64,000 nucleotides of DNA from Sambucus nigra (Eukaryota > Streptophyta > Magnoliopsida > Dipsacales > Adoxaceae): contig OX422209.1 of the NCBI GenBank assembly GCA_949130495.1, positions 700,653,257 to 700,717,256 of the forward strand, read 5' to 3'. The translations under genes were made by a program, and so were the position numbers. The notes beneath the pieces are model-generated. The model was not told the origin of the DNA and ran no database searches. It was given only the letters and a program-made list of their open reading frames with translations. Below, piece by piece: positions 1 to 9,319 of the stretch (positions are counted from its first letter, which is position 1; each line of letters begins with the position of its first letter).

Positions 1-870
1 AATTAGGAACCCCTTGGATTCAAACCCAGGGTCGAGGAATCCTCGGTAAGAGAGATCTCTAATGAGGAACCCCTTATTGGTAGATGATCTTACTAGGAAC
101 CCTTGGTGGTGTGAACTCCAGATATGGAAATTAGTTGTGAAGAAACCTTATCAGTGTCATAAAGTTACGAGGAACCCCTCATCGGTAATATCCCTCACGA
201 GAAATTCTCAAACACACGAACTACAGACGAGGAGCTCGAAAGCGAGCAACCCTCCTCAATAACCTGTGGGCACGAGAAACCCACAATAAACTCAGTTGAA
301 AGGGAGGGACCACCAATCGAGGAACCCTCTTCCAGGGCAGGCAACGGTGAGGGATCCATATAGGTCCTCACCCCAAGATTCAACATGTCATTAGGAAACA
401 TCCTCCTTTCACTAGATTAAAAAAAATCAACCCTTTAGAAGATAAAACCCTCAGTGGTGGAAATGCTAGATAGGGAACCTGAGGTCATTATAACCCCCAA
501 CGAGTAACCCCTCTCATTTAAAGTGGAGAATGAGGAACCCTTGATATCAAAAGCCTCTAGAGAGGAACCCATCATGTGCGAAGTCCTAGACGCGGAACCC
601 AAGGTCATCATAGTTCCTAATGAGGAACCTTTCTCATTCAAAGGGGCAGACGAGGAACCCATCATTGTGAATGCCTTTGATGAGTAACCCTTCATAGAAG
701 AAAACTAGAAAGAGGAAGCTTAAGTTGTCAAAACTTCCAATGAGGAAAACATTGTATTCAAAGTGGCATCAGAAAAATCCTTGGTTGTAAAATTTCCAGC
801 GAGGAACCCAGCTCTAAAATCAAGCAAGGAACTGACACTGATTGGAGCCTCACGCGAGGAACCCTTGCTG
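1..870. repeat. Diverged minisatellite with GAGGAACCC core
   Basis: Degenerate units of roughly 30 bp recur with a GAGGAACCC-type core, for example near 62, 175, 310, 535, 565, 595 and 650. Units are heavily mutated and spacing drifts, so no single period is clean. Positions 871-1076 are AT-rich flank with nothing recognisable. I read the block as part of the interior of the large minisatellite-bearing element that continues at 13990, interrupted by the Tat insertion. Open frames here are by-products of the repeats. Confidence 0.6.
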
Positions 871-1076
871 CCAATAAAGACTTTAACTAAGTTGGATTAA
901 AAAATTGCCTCTCCAAATAAAAAAATCCTTGATAAAAATTTCAAGTCTCAGATTGACTTTATATAAGTATACATGAATCCAACATGCTTCATGAGCATTC
1001 TTACTTAGTGTGAAAAATAAAATCTAGCAGCGTAAAGTATGAGGTATCAACTATACCTTCTTAGCAAAGTATAATG

Positions 1077-1081
1077 CTTAT
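1077..1081. repeat. Target site duplication, left copy (CTTAT)
   Basis: The five bases CTTAT directly precede the first LTR and recur directly after the last LTR at 13985-13989. This marks the outer limits of one integration event that includes the extra 5' LTR. Confidence 0.85.
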
Positions 1082-1648
1082 TGTTGACACCAAAATTAGT
1101 ATGCTGATGTGGACGAATAATAAGAAGACACGTGTCAATCTACGTGGCACAATAGCAACGAGGAAGATTGTTTCCCCGACCAACATACTCACTCCGAGGA
1201 ACACCAACCATCCGAGGAACTCTTATCCTCCGAGGAACTCCAATGCTCCGAGGAACTTTTGGACGACGAGCAACTAAGGTGGTTCGAGCTGCACCTCGAC
1301 CACAACATTAATTGCCAGATAATCAACAGTTCAACTATTCATTGAATGCTTATCATCTTGACGCGCACATTTGAAGAACATTAAATGAATTACCCTTTCA
1401 TATGTGTATCATTTAATGTAACACCCTTTCATGTACAGCCTAAGGGCTATAAATACCTTGTATCACCCTCATTCAAAGGGACCAGAATTTCTTGAGAGAA
1501 CTTGTAAGCGAGAATTCCCAAACACTCAGCAATAACATAACAGTGGACGTAGGCTATTCATACAAGGCTGAACCACTTTAAAAATATCTTGTCTCATTTA
1601 TTTATCTGTGATTAAATTATTAGAGTGATCTAGTTTTTTACATCAACA
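1082..1648 (+). repeat. LTR copy a (extra, outermost 5' LTR)
   Basis: A 567-bp LTR with TG...CA ends. TATA-like CTATAAATA lies at 1447-1455 (LTR position 366), identically placed in all three copies. Four 18-19 bp CCGAGGAAC repeats lie at about 1192-1260. It differs from copy b at about eight sites, several private to this copy. It lies outside the normal element but inside the target duplication. Confidence 0.92.
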
Positions 1649-1652
1649 GATC
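1649..1652 (+). other. LTR-LTR junction GATC
   Basis: Four bases separate LTR a from LTR b. GAT equals the three bases between LTR b and the PBS (2220-2222), and the final C, or TC, equals the bases just before the 3' LTR (13416-13417). All four bases can therefore come from the unprocessed ends of linear cDNA, as at a two-LTR junction. Confidence 0.8.
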
Positions 1653-2219
1653 TGTTGACACCAAAATTAGTATGCTGATGTGGACGAATAATAAGAAGAC
1701 ACGTGTCAATCTACGTGGCACAATAGCAACGAGGAAGATTGTTTCCACGACCAACATACTCACTCCGAGGAACACCAACCCTCCGAGGAACTCTTATCCT
1801 CCGAGGAACTCCAATGCTCCGAGGAACTTTTGGACGACGAGCAACTAAGGCGGTTCGAGCTGCACCTCGACCACAGCATTAATTGCCAGATAATCAACAG
1901 TTTAACTATTCATTGAATGCTTATCATCTTGACGCGCACGTTTGAAGAACATTAAATGAATTACCCTTTCATATGTGTATCATTTAATGTAACACCCTTT
2001 CATGTACAGCCTAAGGGCTATAAATACCTTGTATCACCCTCATTCAAAGGGACCGGAATTTCTTGAGAGAACTTGTAAGCGAGAATTCCCAAACACTCAG
2101 CAATAACATAACAGTGGACGTAGGCTATTCATACAAGGCTGAACCACTTTAAAAATATCCTGTCTCATTTATTTATCTGTGATTAAATTATTAGAGTGAT
2201 CTAGTTTTTTACATCAACA
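1653..2219 (+). repeat. LTR copy b (functional 5' LTR)
   Basis: A 567-bp LTR adjoining the PBS. TATA-like CTATAAATA is at 2018-2026, and the CCGAGGAAC quadruple repeat is present. Private changes relative to the other two copies include CACGACC near 1747 and TTTAAC near 1911. Confidence 0.94.
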
Positions 2220-2222
2220 GAT

Positions 2223-2239
2223 TGGCGCCGTCTGTGGGA
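2223..2239 (+). promoter_or_regulatory. Primer binding site
   Basis: TGGCGCCGTCTGTGGGA begins three bases after the LTR. TGG is the expected complement of a tRNA CCA end. The second Tat element here has a close relative at 55895, also just after an LTR-like end. I do not name the tRNA with certainty. Confidence 0.8.
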
Positions 2240-2282
2240 ACGATTGTTATTATCGTTTTTCACCACAAATCATTCATCATTA

Positions 2283-3950
2283 ATGGCGGATAATCCAGAA
2301 TCTAGCAATCGAAACGCTGGAAATCCTCCAAATCCCTCTGCACCTCCAGATCTGGCCAGAATTATGACGAATCTGGCTGAAGGACAAACCGCCATGCAAG
2401 ACACAATGAGGCAGCTTATACAAACCCTTCATGGCGGTGCACCTGCATGTTTAGGACAACGAAGTGGTCAGAGGCAAACTTATTTACTTTCTTCACGATC
2501 CAGACGTACTGAGTCATATCGTAATGAGTAGTCTGATGATTTCTCTTATCAACCTGGGCGAACTTCGTTAATAAGGGCTACAGATACTGATCAACGTATC
2601 ACTCTCTCTCCAGAAAGACCCAGTGCCTTAGAAAGACTGAGTAGGGTGTCTCCTTTCAGTCGATTAGGCCCTAGGAGGAATAGGAGTCCACCTAAGACCA
2701 TGTCGAGGAGTTTTCGACAACCATCTGATCTCAGAGAAGGATCAGCACAATCATGACCAGTTGCTTGTCAAGATAAATCTCAAGAGGCTACTTCGGAACG
2801 ATCTATTGCTCGAACCAATAGGCCCGAGGAAGGAAATGAAGCGTGGAAAGGGTCCCTTCAGCGATTGGAGGATAGATTGAGAGAAATGGCTAGGGCGAAG
2901 AATCCCCTACAATGAACTTTTGTTCAAGGGACACCTTTTGTTCAGGCCATTGTGAATTTTCCTACACCGTCAAAGTTTAAAGCACCAGTAGTGACCCCTA
3001 AATATGATGGAAAGACAGATCTTATCCTTCATATAGAGCAATATCAAGCTGCCGCCGATATCTATGCTGTCCCCGACGAGATGAGATGCAGAGCGTTCTC
3101 AGGAACTCTTATTGGAGCTGCCCAGATATGGTACAACAATCTTCCTCGGGGTAAGATTTCAACTTTCTTTCAGTTGGCTGAGTTGTTCATCGGAAATTTT
3201 TGTTTTGGAGCAAAACCAGTAAAACGAGTAGCACATTTGCTAAGTGTTATACAAAAATCTGGTGAGAGTACTAGAGATTACATAACTCGTTTCAATAACG
3301 AGAAGCTGGAAGTTGTAGATTACGAGGAGAAGAAAGCAATCACCGCCTTGATGAGTGGGTTGTTGCCTAATAAGTTGTATTACACCTTTGCGAAAGATCC
3401 ACCTAAAATTATGTCAGAGTTGATGGCAAAAGCGGCCAAAATCATGAATGCCGAGGAAGCTATGGCTGCAAAGAAGAATATAGATAAAGACACCAAGGTG
3501 GATGTCGACAAGTCTAAAAATAAAGAGCATAAGGGCAATGGTGGCGAAAAGCGTTCCAGAAATAATAAGTCATCATGGGAAGTCCTGAAGAAATTTGATA
3601 ATTATACTCCCTTGAAAATGGGTATTAATCATGTCTTGGAAGAAATCAAGAATAGTGAGGAAGTAAAGTGGCCGAAGAAACTGAGGTCAGATCCTGATGC
3701 GAGGAACAGGGACAAATATTGCGAGTTCCACAAAGATCATGGCCATATGACTAAAAATTGCATAGCTCTTCAGAACGAGATTGAAACACTCATCCGAAGA
3801 GGAAAGCTAGAAAAATATGTTGATCGGGGAGGTGAAAGAAGAAATAATGATCGAACTAGAGAGAGGTCTAGATCTCCTCGTCGAGCAGAGGAGAAAAAGA
3901 AGAGAGGTCATGAAGATGATGCCGAGGATGACCCCGATCTTTCCAAGAAA
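2283..3950 (+). pseudogene. Gag region
   Basis: The N-terminal part (2283-2950) is polar and rich in Arg, Ser and Pro, and carries stops TAG 2529, TGA 2754 and TGA 2913. From 2952 the capsid-like retrotransposon Gag region is open (AAQIWYNNLP motif near 3120). A Lys/Glu-rich stretch follows. The zinc knuckle at 3720-3761 is Cys-x2-His-x4-His-x4-Cys, so the second Cys of the usual CCHC box is His. A basic Arg/Ser tail (about 3830-3900) would suit RNA binding. Family placement follows from position and motifs. Confidence 0.85.
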
Positions 3951-3959
3951 CCAAGGCAG

Positions 3960-4560
3960 CCAGAACGAGAGGTATTTTCCATACGTTTTGGGTCATTTGA
4001 TTGTAATGTTATTACAGGAGGAGATGCAGGAGGAGGATATCTTAGTGCAGAAAGAAAAGCTTACCTCGGAGAGGCACAAGCTTGCTCGTATATTCAGCAA
4101 ATAAATTTGGCCGAGGAGGATCGTCCGAGGAAGGTAAACAAAGAGAAGCTAGTTATTGGCTTTTCAAAAAATGACCTGGCAGGTGTTCTTTACCCTCACG
4201 ATGACCCTTTGGTGATCAAAATGAGGATGACAGTAGTAGTGATTTCAAGGGTGTTGGTAGACAATGGTAGTTCGGCAGACATCATGTACTATTCATGCTT
4301 TGACAGCTTGAATTTGAAATTATCTCAATTGGAACCTTATCACAGACCCCTTCTGGGTTTTGCTGGCGAGAAAGTTTTTCCACTTGGAACGATCAAGTTG
4401 GATATATTCATTGGAACCTGGCCTGCTTGCCGAACAGAAAGAATATGCTTCTTTGTGATGGATAAAAATGTACAGTCAGCTTACAACATCATCATGGGAA
4501 GAGTTGGTTTGAAGAAGTTCGAAGCAGTCCCATCTACAGTACATCAGTGCTTAAAATTCC
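3960..4560 (+). pseudogene. Aspartic protease domain of pol
   Basis: The active-site triad Asp-Asn-Gly lies at 4260-4268, in the context VLVDNGSSADIM, followed about 75 codons later by YNIIMGRVGL (near 4480), which fits the second conserved block of retroviral-type proteases. The domain would cleave the polyprotein. The frame is open throughout. Confidence 0.82.
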
Positions 4561-4859
4561 CAACAAATTTCGGAGTGGGAGTTGTGAAAGGAGATCATAA
4601 AGTAGCTCGGGAATGCTATTATTCGTCTGCCGAGCAAGAGGAGCCTGAGGAATCAAGGAAAAAGACTACTACCTACCAGGTGGATGAAGGTACAGAAATT
4701 GAAACATTAGATCCCAGAGATGAATCCCAATTGATAAAAGGACAAGCGGTGGAATCTACAAAAAATGTTATTCTGGACGACGAGCACCCTGACCGAGTAA
4801 CCCAGATAGGTTCATCGTTGGATGTTTCAATAAAACAGGAGTTGATAGCTTTCTTGATA

Positions 4860-5830
4860 GACAGAAAGAAAACTTTTGCATGGAGTCATGAAGACATGCC
4901 AGGAATAGATCCAAACTTCTTATGCCATGAACTCAATGCGAATAAGGAAATCAAGCCTGTAAAGCAGAGAAGAAGGGCATTTAGCCCCGAGAAGAATCAA
5001 GTTATTCAAGAGGAGGTCGACAAGCTCCAGAAAGCCCAATTCATTGAAGATGTGAAGTATCCAGACTGGTTGGCAAATGTGGTGATGGTAAAGAAGAAAA
5101 ACAATAAATGGAGAATGTGTGTTGATTTCACTGATCTCAACAAGGCCTGCCCAAAGGATCACTTCCCATTGCCCAGAATTGACCAACTAGTGGATGCTAC
5201 CTCGGGGAACGAGCTGCTCAGCTTCATGGATGCTTACTCTGGTTACAACCAGATCAAAATGAAACCTGAAGACAGGGAAAGCACTTCTTTTATTACCCCT
5301 AGGGGAACTTATTGTTATAGTGTTATGCATTTTGGTTTGAAAAATGCAGGAGCGACATACCAGAGGCTGATGAACAAGGTTTTTTCTGAACAAATCAGTT
5401 GCAATATGGAAGTCTATGTCGACGATATGCTGACAAAGAGCAAGAAAGCTGCTGAGCATCTAGTTGATTTAGGTCAGACCTTTGATCAACTGGATAAATA
5501 CCAGATGAAGCTCAACCCGACGAAGTGCACCTTTGGAGTACGAGAAGGAATGTTCCTCGGGTACATCGTCAACCAGCGAGGCATTGAGGAAAATCCAGCA
5601 AAGATCAAAGCTCTTTTAGGGTTGCGATCTCCAACGACGAAGAAAGAAGTGCAGAGTCTTACAGGACGAGTTGCAGCGCTCAATAGATTTGTATCTCGAG
5701 CAACTGATAGGTGTCTTCCATTCTTCAAAACACTCCGAAAAACTTTCGAGTGGAATGATGAATGTGAAAAAGCCTTTCAAGACTTGAAGAAATATCTGGG
5801 AACACCCCCATTGCTGTCCAGACCAGTGAT
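4860..5830 (+). pseudogene. Reverse transcriptase domain of pol
   Basis: Motifs in order: WRMCVDFTDLNKACPKD near 5110, FMDAYSGYNQIKM near 5224, HFGLKNAGATYQRLMNKV near 5328, and the catalytic YVDD at 5415-5426. Both catalytic aspartates are present. The domain copies element RNA to DNA. It is open in frame, unlike the same domain in the three older gypsy relatives in this window. Confidence 0.92.
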
Positions 5831-5834
5831 GGGT

Positions 5835-6215
5835 GAAAAGTTGTACTTATACTTGACAGTATCAGAGAATGCAGTCAGTTCGGCATTGATCAGATTGGAG
5901 AATGGAGTCCAGAAGCCAATTTATTACACAAGTAAGGCTTTCCGAGGTGCAGAGATCAGGTACCCAAAGTTAGAAAAATTGGCATTGGCATTAATTGAGG
6001 TAAGTAGAAGAATGAGGCCATATTTCCAGGCCCATACCATCATCGTGTATACCGACATGCCATTGAGACAAGCTCTTCATAAGCCAGAAAAATCAGGAAG
6101 ACTGATGTACTGGGCGATAGAACTCGGTGAATATGATATTGTGTATGAACCCAGATCATCCTTAAAAGGGCAAGCTGTAGCAGACTTTATAGCAGAGTTT
6201 ACATATCCTGATACC
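5835..6215 (+). pseudogene. RNase H domain (first copy)
   Basis: Follows the reverse transcriptase directly. Recognisable blocks are YYTSKAFRGAEIRYPKLEK near 5923, a TDMPLRQAL block near 6052, and the terminal GQAVADFIAEF near 6169. In Tat elements this first copy is often catalytically decayed. Here the usual opening Asp position reads LYLTVSENAV, so a canonical Asp is not evident, which fits loss of function compensated by the second copy. Confidence 0.8.
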
Positions 6216-6281
6216 CCCGAGGAACAAAAGTTGCTCGCTGACCAACCTGTGGATGTTACAGGATCAACAGACATAAGTCCA

Positions 6282-6370
6282 GACCAACTCCGGTTGGTAA
6301 AAGGGCTTGTGGATGTAGAAAGATCATCAAATTCAAACCCAGACCAACTACGGTTGGTAAAAGGGCGAGA
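6282..6370 (+). repeat. 60-bp duplication with hairpin unit inside the pol linker
   Basis: The unit GACCAACTCCGGTTGGTAAA starts at 6282 and recurs with one change at 6342, exactly 60 bp apart, in frame. It encodes DQLRLVKG twice between the two RNase H domains. The same unit is the core of the noncoding array at 8330-9080. Confidence 0.9.
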
Positions 6371-6473
6371 AGAGATGGTCGACGAGGAGCGAAAAATACC
6401 AGGGGAGGATGAAACAAAACAGCAAATATTTCACCGAGGAACGCTGTCAGATAAGAATTTTGAAGACGAGTTA

Positions 6474-6900
6474 CCTACGTGGAGATTGTATGTAGATGGG
6501 TCATCTTGTACAACAGGTTGTGGAGCAGGGATTGTTTTGAACACCCCAGACGAGATTGACGTGGAATATGCCTTACGATTCCAATTCAAATCTTCTAATA
6601 ATGAGGCTGAGTATGAAGCCTTGATAGCAGGTCTTAATTTAGCAAAGATTATGGAAGCACAACAAGTGATGGTATTCAGTGATTCTCAATTAATTGTGAA
6701 TCAGATGATGGGAACGTATGCAGTTAAAGGAGAATTAATGGTCAAGTATCATGCAAAGGCGATGGAGTTGTTGGCAGAATTTGATGCCATTGAGTTGATC
6801 AGAATACCAAGAATGGATAATGCATAAGCAGACGCATTGGCCCGACTAGCATCAGCTACTCGTACCGAGTTGCGAAGAACGATACCAATTGAGGTGTTAG
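6474..6900 (+). pseudogene. Second (additional) RNase H domain
   Basis: Begins WRLYVDGSS near 6480 with the catalytic Asp in VDG, then SSNNEAEYEALIAGL near 6590 and FSDSQLIVNQ near 6674, which supply the acidic residues expected of a cellular-type RNase H. An extra RNase H acquired after the original one is a hallmark of the Tat lineage. The domain is cut near its end by TAA 6825-6827, just before the ADALARLAS block that normally closes it. Confidence 0.88.
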
Positions 6901-7019
6901 AAAGTCGAAGCATAGATGAAGACCTGACGATGAATATTATTACTCTTGATTTAGGACCATCTTGGATGGATCCCATCAGGGCATATGTCGAGGAAGGAGA
7001 ATTGCCGGAGGATAAGCTC

Positions 7020-8183
7020 GCTGCTAAGAAATTGAAGTTCAAAGCTGCTCGGTATGTACTAACTAATGGTGTTTTGTATAGACGAGGAATTATGGCAGGT
7101 TTGCAACGATGTGTACATCCCTCCGAGGTGAAAGAATTGATTGAAGAGATCCATGAAGGGTCCTGTGGAGCTCATGTAGCAGGTCGGACACTTTTGCAAA
7201 GGGTGATGACATAAGGATACTACTGGCCAACGATGAGGGCTGATTGTATAGCCTATGCTAAGAAATGTGATAAATGCCAACGTTTTTCCTCCATCCGACG
7301 AACTCCGCAAGAATTGTTGACACCCATAACTTCTCCTTGGCCTTTTGCCATGTGGGGAATGGATTTGGTTGGACCCCTGCCAACGACCCGAGGAAGATTC
7401 AAGTACCTCGTCGTTGCAGTGGATTATTTTACTAAGTGGGTAGAAGCTGAGCCTCTGATTGATATGACGTACGAGAAGGTGTACCAATTCGTTTGGAAGA
7501 ACATCATCTGTCGATATGGTCTCCCTCATGCCTTCATCACAGACCATGGAACAGAATTTGATAATGTGGAGTTTGCCGCCTATTGTCATCAATCAAACAT
7601 TTTGAAGGTTCATTCAGCACCAGGGCATCCTCAAAGCAATGGGAAGACTGAAGTGACGAACATAATATTATTAAATGGTTTGAAGAAGAGGTTAAATGAG
7701 GCTAAAGCAAATTGGATTAATGAGCTACAGTCAGTATTGTGGGCTTACCGAACAACTCCCCGAGCAGCAACTGGAGAATCACCATATATGTTGGCGTTTG
7801 GAAGTGAGGCTGTAATACCTGCTGAGTTGGGTCTCCCAACACACAGAGTGCTGAATTTTAATTCCCCAGTCAGTGACTTGATGAGAAGATTAGACTTGGA
7901 CATGCTCGAGGAGGTTAGAGAAGAAGAAGCCATTAGGAATGCTGCATATTAACAACCAACATCTTTATTCTATAACAAGAGGGTGAAGAAATGCCATTTA
8001 AAGGAAGGAGATTACGTTCTAAAGAAGGTAATTCAGAAGCACAATAAATTGGAAGCAAATTGGCATGGACCTTACCGAGTTACATAACTTGTTCGATCAG
8101 GAACTTACCGAATAGCAACTCTAGAAGGAGAGGAATTCAAGAATGCTTGGAATGCTGAACACCTTCGCAAGTATTATCAGTGA
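7020..8183 (+). pseudogene. Integrase domain of pol
   Basis: The zinc-binding head has histidines in EIHEGSCGAH (about 7147-7176) and cysteines in KKCDKCQRF (about 7262), interrupted by TAA 7212. The catalytic core reads WGMDLVGPLP (first Asp) near 7353, ITDHGTEFD (second Asp) near 7537, and a Glu in KTEVTN near 7647, so the D,D,E triad is present. The C-terminal tail after TAA 7950 includes KEGDYVLKK and NAWNAEHLRKYYQ, with a further TAA at 8085. No chromodomain is seen, as expected for Tat. Confidence 0.88.
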
Positions 8184-8329
8184 TGTAAAATGTACAGCAT
8201 GTCCATCAATATGAATAAAACGATGATGTTTCACCATTTTTCTCGCCTTTGTTTGAAAGTTTTCGGGGAATACTAGTGTTGTACACTACGCTGCTCGACA
8301 GCAAAAAGAAGACGATAGTTCAGACCCAC

Positions 8330-9080
8330 GACCAACTCCGGTTGGTAAAATGGCGAGAACAAACTATACTCCTTTGGTTAGGAGGCATACACTAGCGTGA
8401 CCAACTCCGGTTGGTAAAATAACTAGTAGATAGTTCGAGCGTGATCAACTTCGGTTGGTAAAATAGCGAGAACACGATAGTTTAGACCCACGACCAACTC
8501 CGGTTGGTAAAAGGGCGAGAACAAACTATACTCCTTTGGCTAGGAGGCATACACTAGCGTGACCAACTCCGGTTGGTAAAATAACTAGTGGACACTAATA
8601 GTTAGAGCGTGATCAACTTTGGTTGGTAAAATAGCGAGAACAAACTATACTCCTTTGGTTAGGAGGCGAACACTAATGTGATCAACTTCGGTTGGTAAAA
8701 GAGTTAGTGGGCATGATAGTTCAAACCCATGATCAACCCCGATTGGTAAAAGGGCAAGAACAACATTCTTAAAAATGCCAATCTCGGTTGGTTTGAAAAC
8801 AAAATATGCTCTCAAATGCCAACTTATGTTGGTCGGGAAGTAAGTTATTACATAAAAGTTCATCGAAGAACAAATATTCCAAAGTGAACCAAGTATAGTT
8901 GGTCGGGGATAAAAACCCACTAACTGTAGTTGGTCGATGAGGAAAAATCTTTGACCTTGGTTGGTCGGGCACATTTATTGAAAAAGACAAAATTTACCAA
9001 GTATAGCTGGTCGGGGATAAAAACCCATTAACTATAATTGGTCGACGAGCTCAACTTAAACAACCTTGGTTGGTTGTAAG
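8330..9080. repeat. Array of about 16 CCAAC/GTTGG hairpin units
   Basis: The core GACCAACTCCGGTTGGTAAA occurs at 8330, 8399, 8492 and 8561. Variants lie at 8443, 8611, 8680 and 8731, and shorter forms at 8777, 8818, 8889, 8920, 8952, 8997, 9029 and 9061. Spacing alternates about 69, 44 and 49 bp, giving a higher-order period of about 162-168 bp. Each core can pair CCAAC with GTTGG. The array lies exactly between the ends of the convergent sense and antisense genes. Confidence 0.92.
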
Positions 9081-9319
9081 AAATTTTAACATTTTTTATA
9101 CTCATTACTTTGTTATTAAGTGATCGAGAAACATTTTTGATACTTGTAATTTTTGGTCGATGAACCACAAAGAATTGTTATGCAATCACAAATATAAAAG
9201 TGTTAGACAAGTACAAAACAATAGCAATACATATTTGCAAACAAAAAATGAAAGTCTTTCATTAAAATTCAAAATAAATTACAAGTTACATATGTATGCT
9301 AACTATTACATTGAAAATC

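Larger units (their letters stand above)
2283..8183 (+). pseudogene. gag-pol polyprotein, single frame with seven nonsense codons
   Basis: One reading frame runs from ATG 2283 to TGA 8181-8183, about 1966 codons, without a frameshift. Order: Gag, variant zinc knuckle (3720-3761), aspartic protease (Asp-Asn-Gly at 4260-4268), reverse transcriptase (YVDD at 5415-5426), RNase H, linker with a 60-bp duplication, second RNase H (from about 6474), integrase with zinc-binding head, core and tail. In-frame stops lie at 2529, 2754, 2913, 6825, 7212, 7950 and 8085. Each is one C-to-T change from CAA, CAG or CGA. The longest open stretch is 2952-6827. The upstream TTG at 2244 is in frame, but ATG 2283 is the likelier start. 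The product would make, process and integrate element cDNA; as it stands this copy cannot make the full polyprotein. Confidence 0.92.

Noticed and set aside
1074..1277. 67-codon frame in the Tat LTR, repeated at 13371-13613
   Set aside because: It starts in the flank or just upstream of the LTR and reads through the CCGAGGAAC microrepeat; nothing supports translation.
1082..2219. Extra 5' LTR as a separate solo LTR or as the left half of a nested insertion
   Set aside because: Neither LTR a alone nor LTR b to c has matching 5-bp flanks; only the whole unit is flanked by CTTAT.
7059..7592. 177-codon minus-strand frame opposite integrase
   Set aside because: Shadow of the conserved plus-strand integrase codons; no start context or domain of its own.
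2529..8087. In-frame TAA/TAG read as glutamine (recoded genetic code)
   Set aside because: TGA stops also occur in frame, the true ends use TGA and TAG, and the surroundings are plant repeats; mutation explains it better.
8330..9080. Resemblance to a CRISPR array (short palindromic repeats with spacers)
   Set aside because: Spacers are themselves repeated with a period of about 162-168 bp, repeats are diverged, and the context is a plant retrotransposon.
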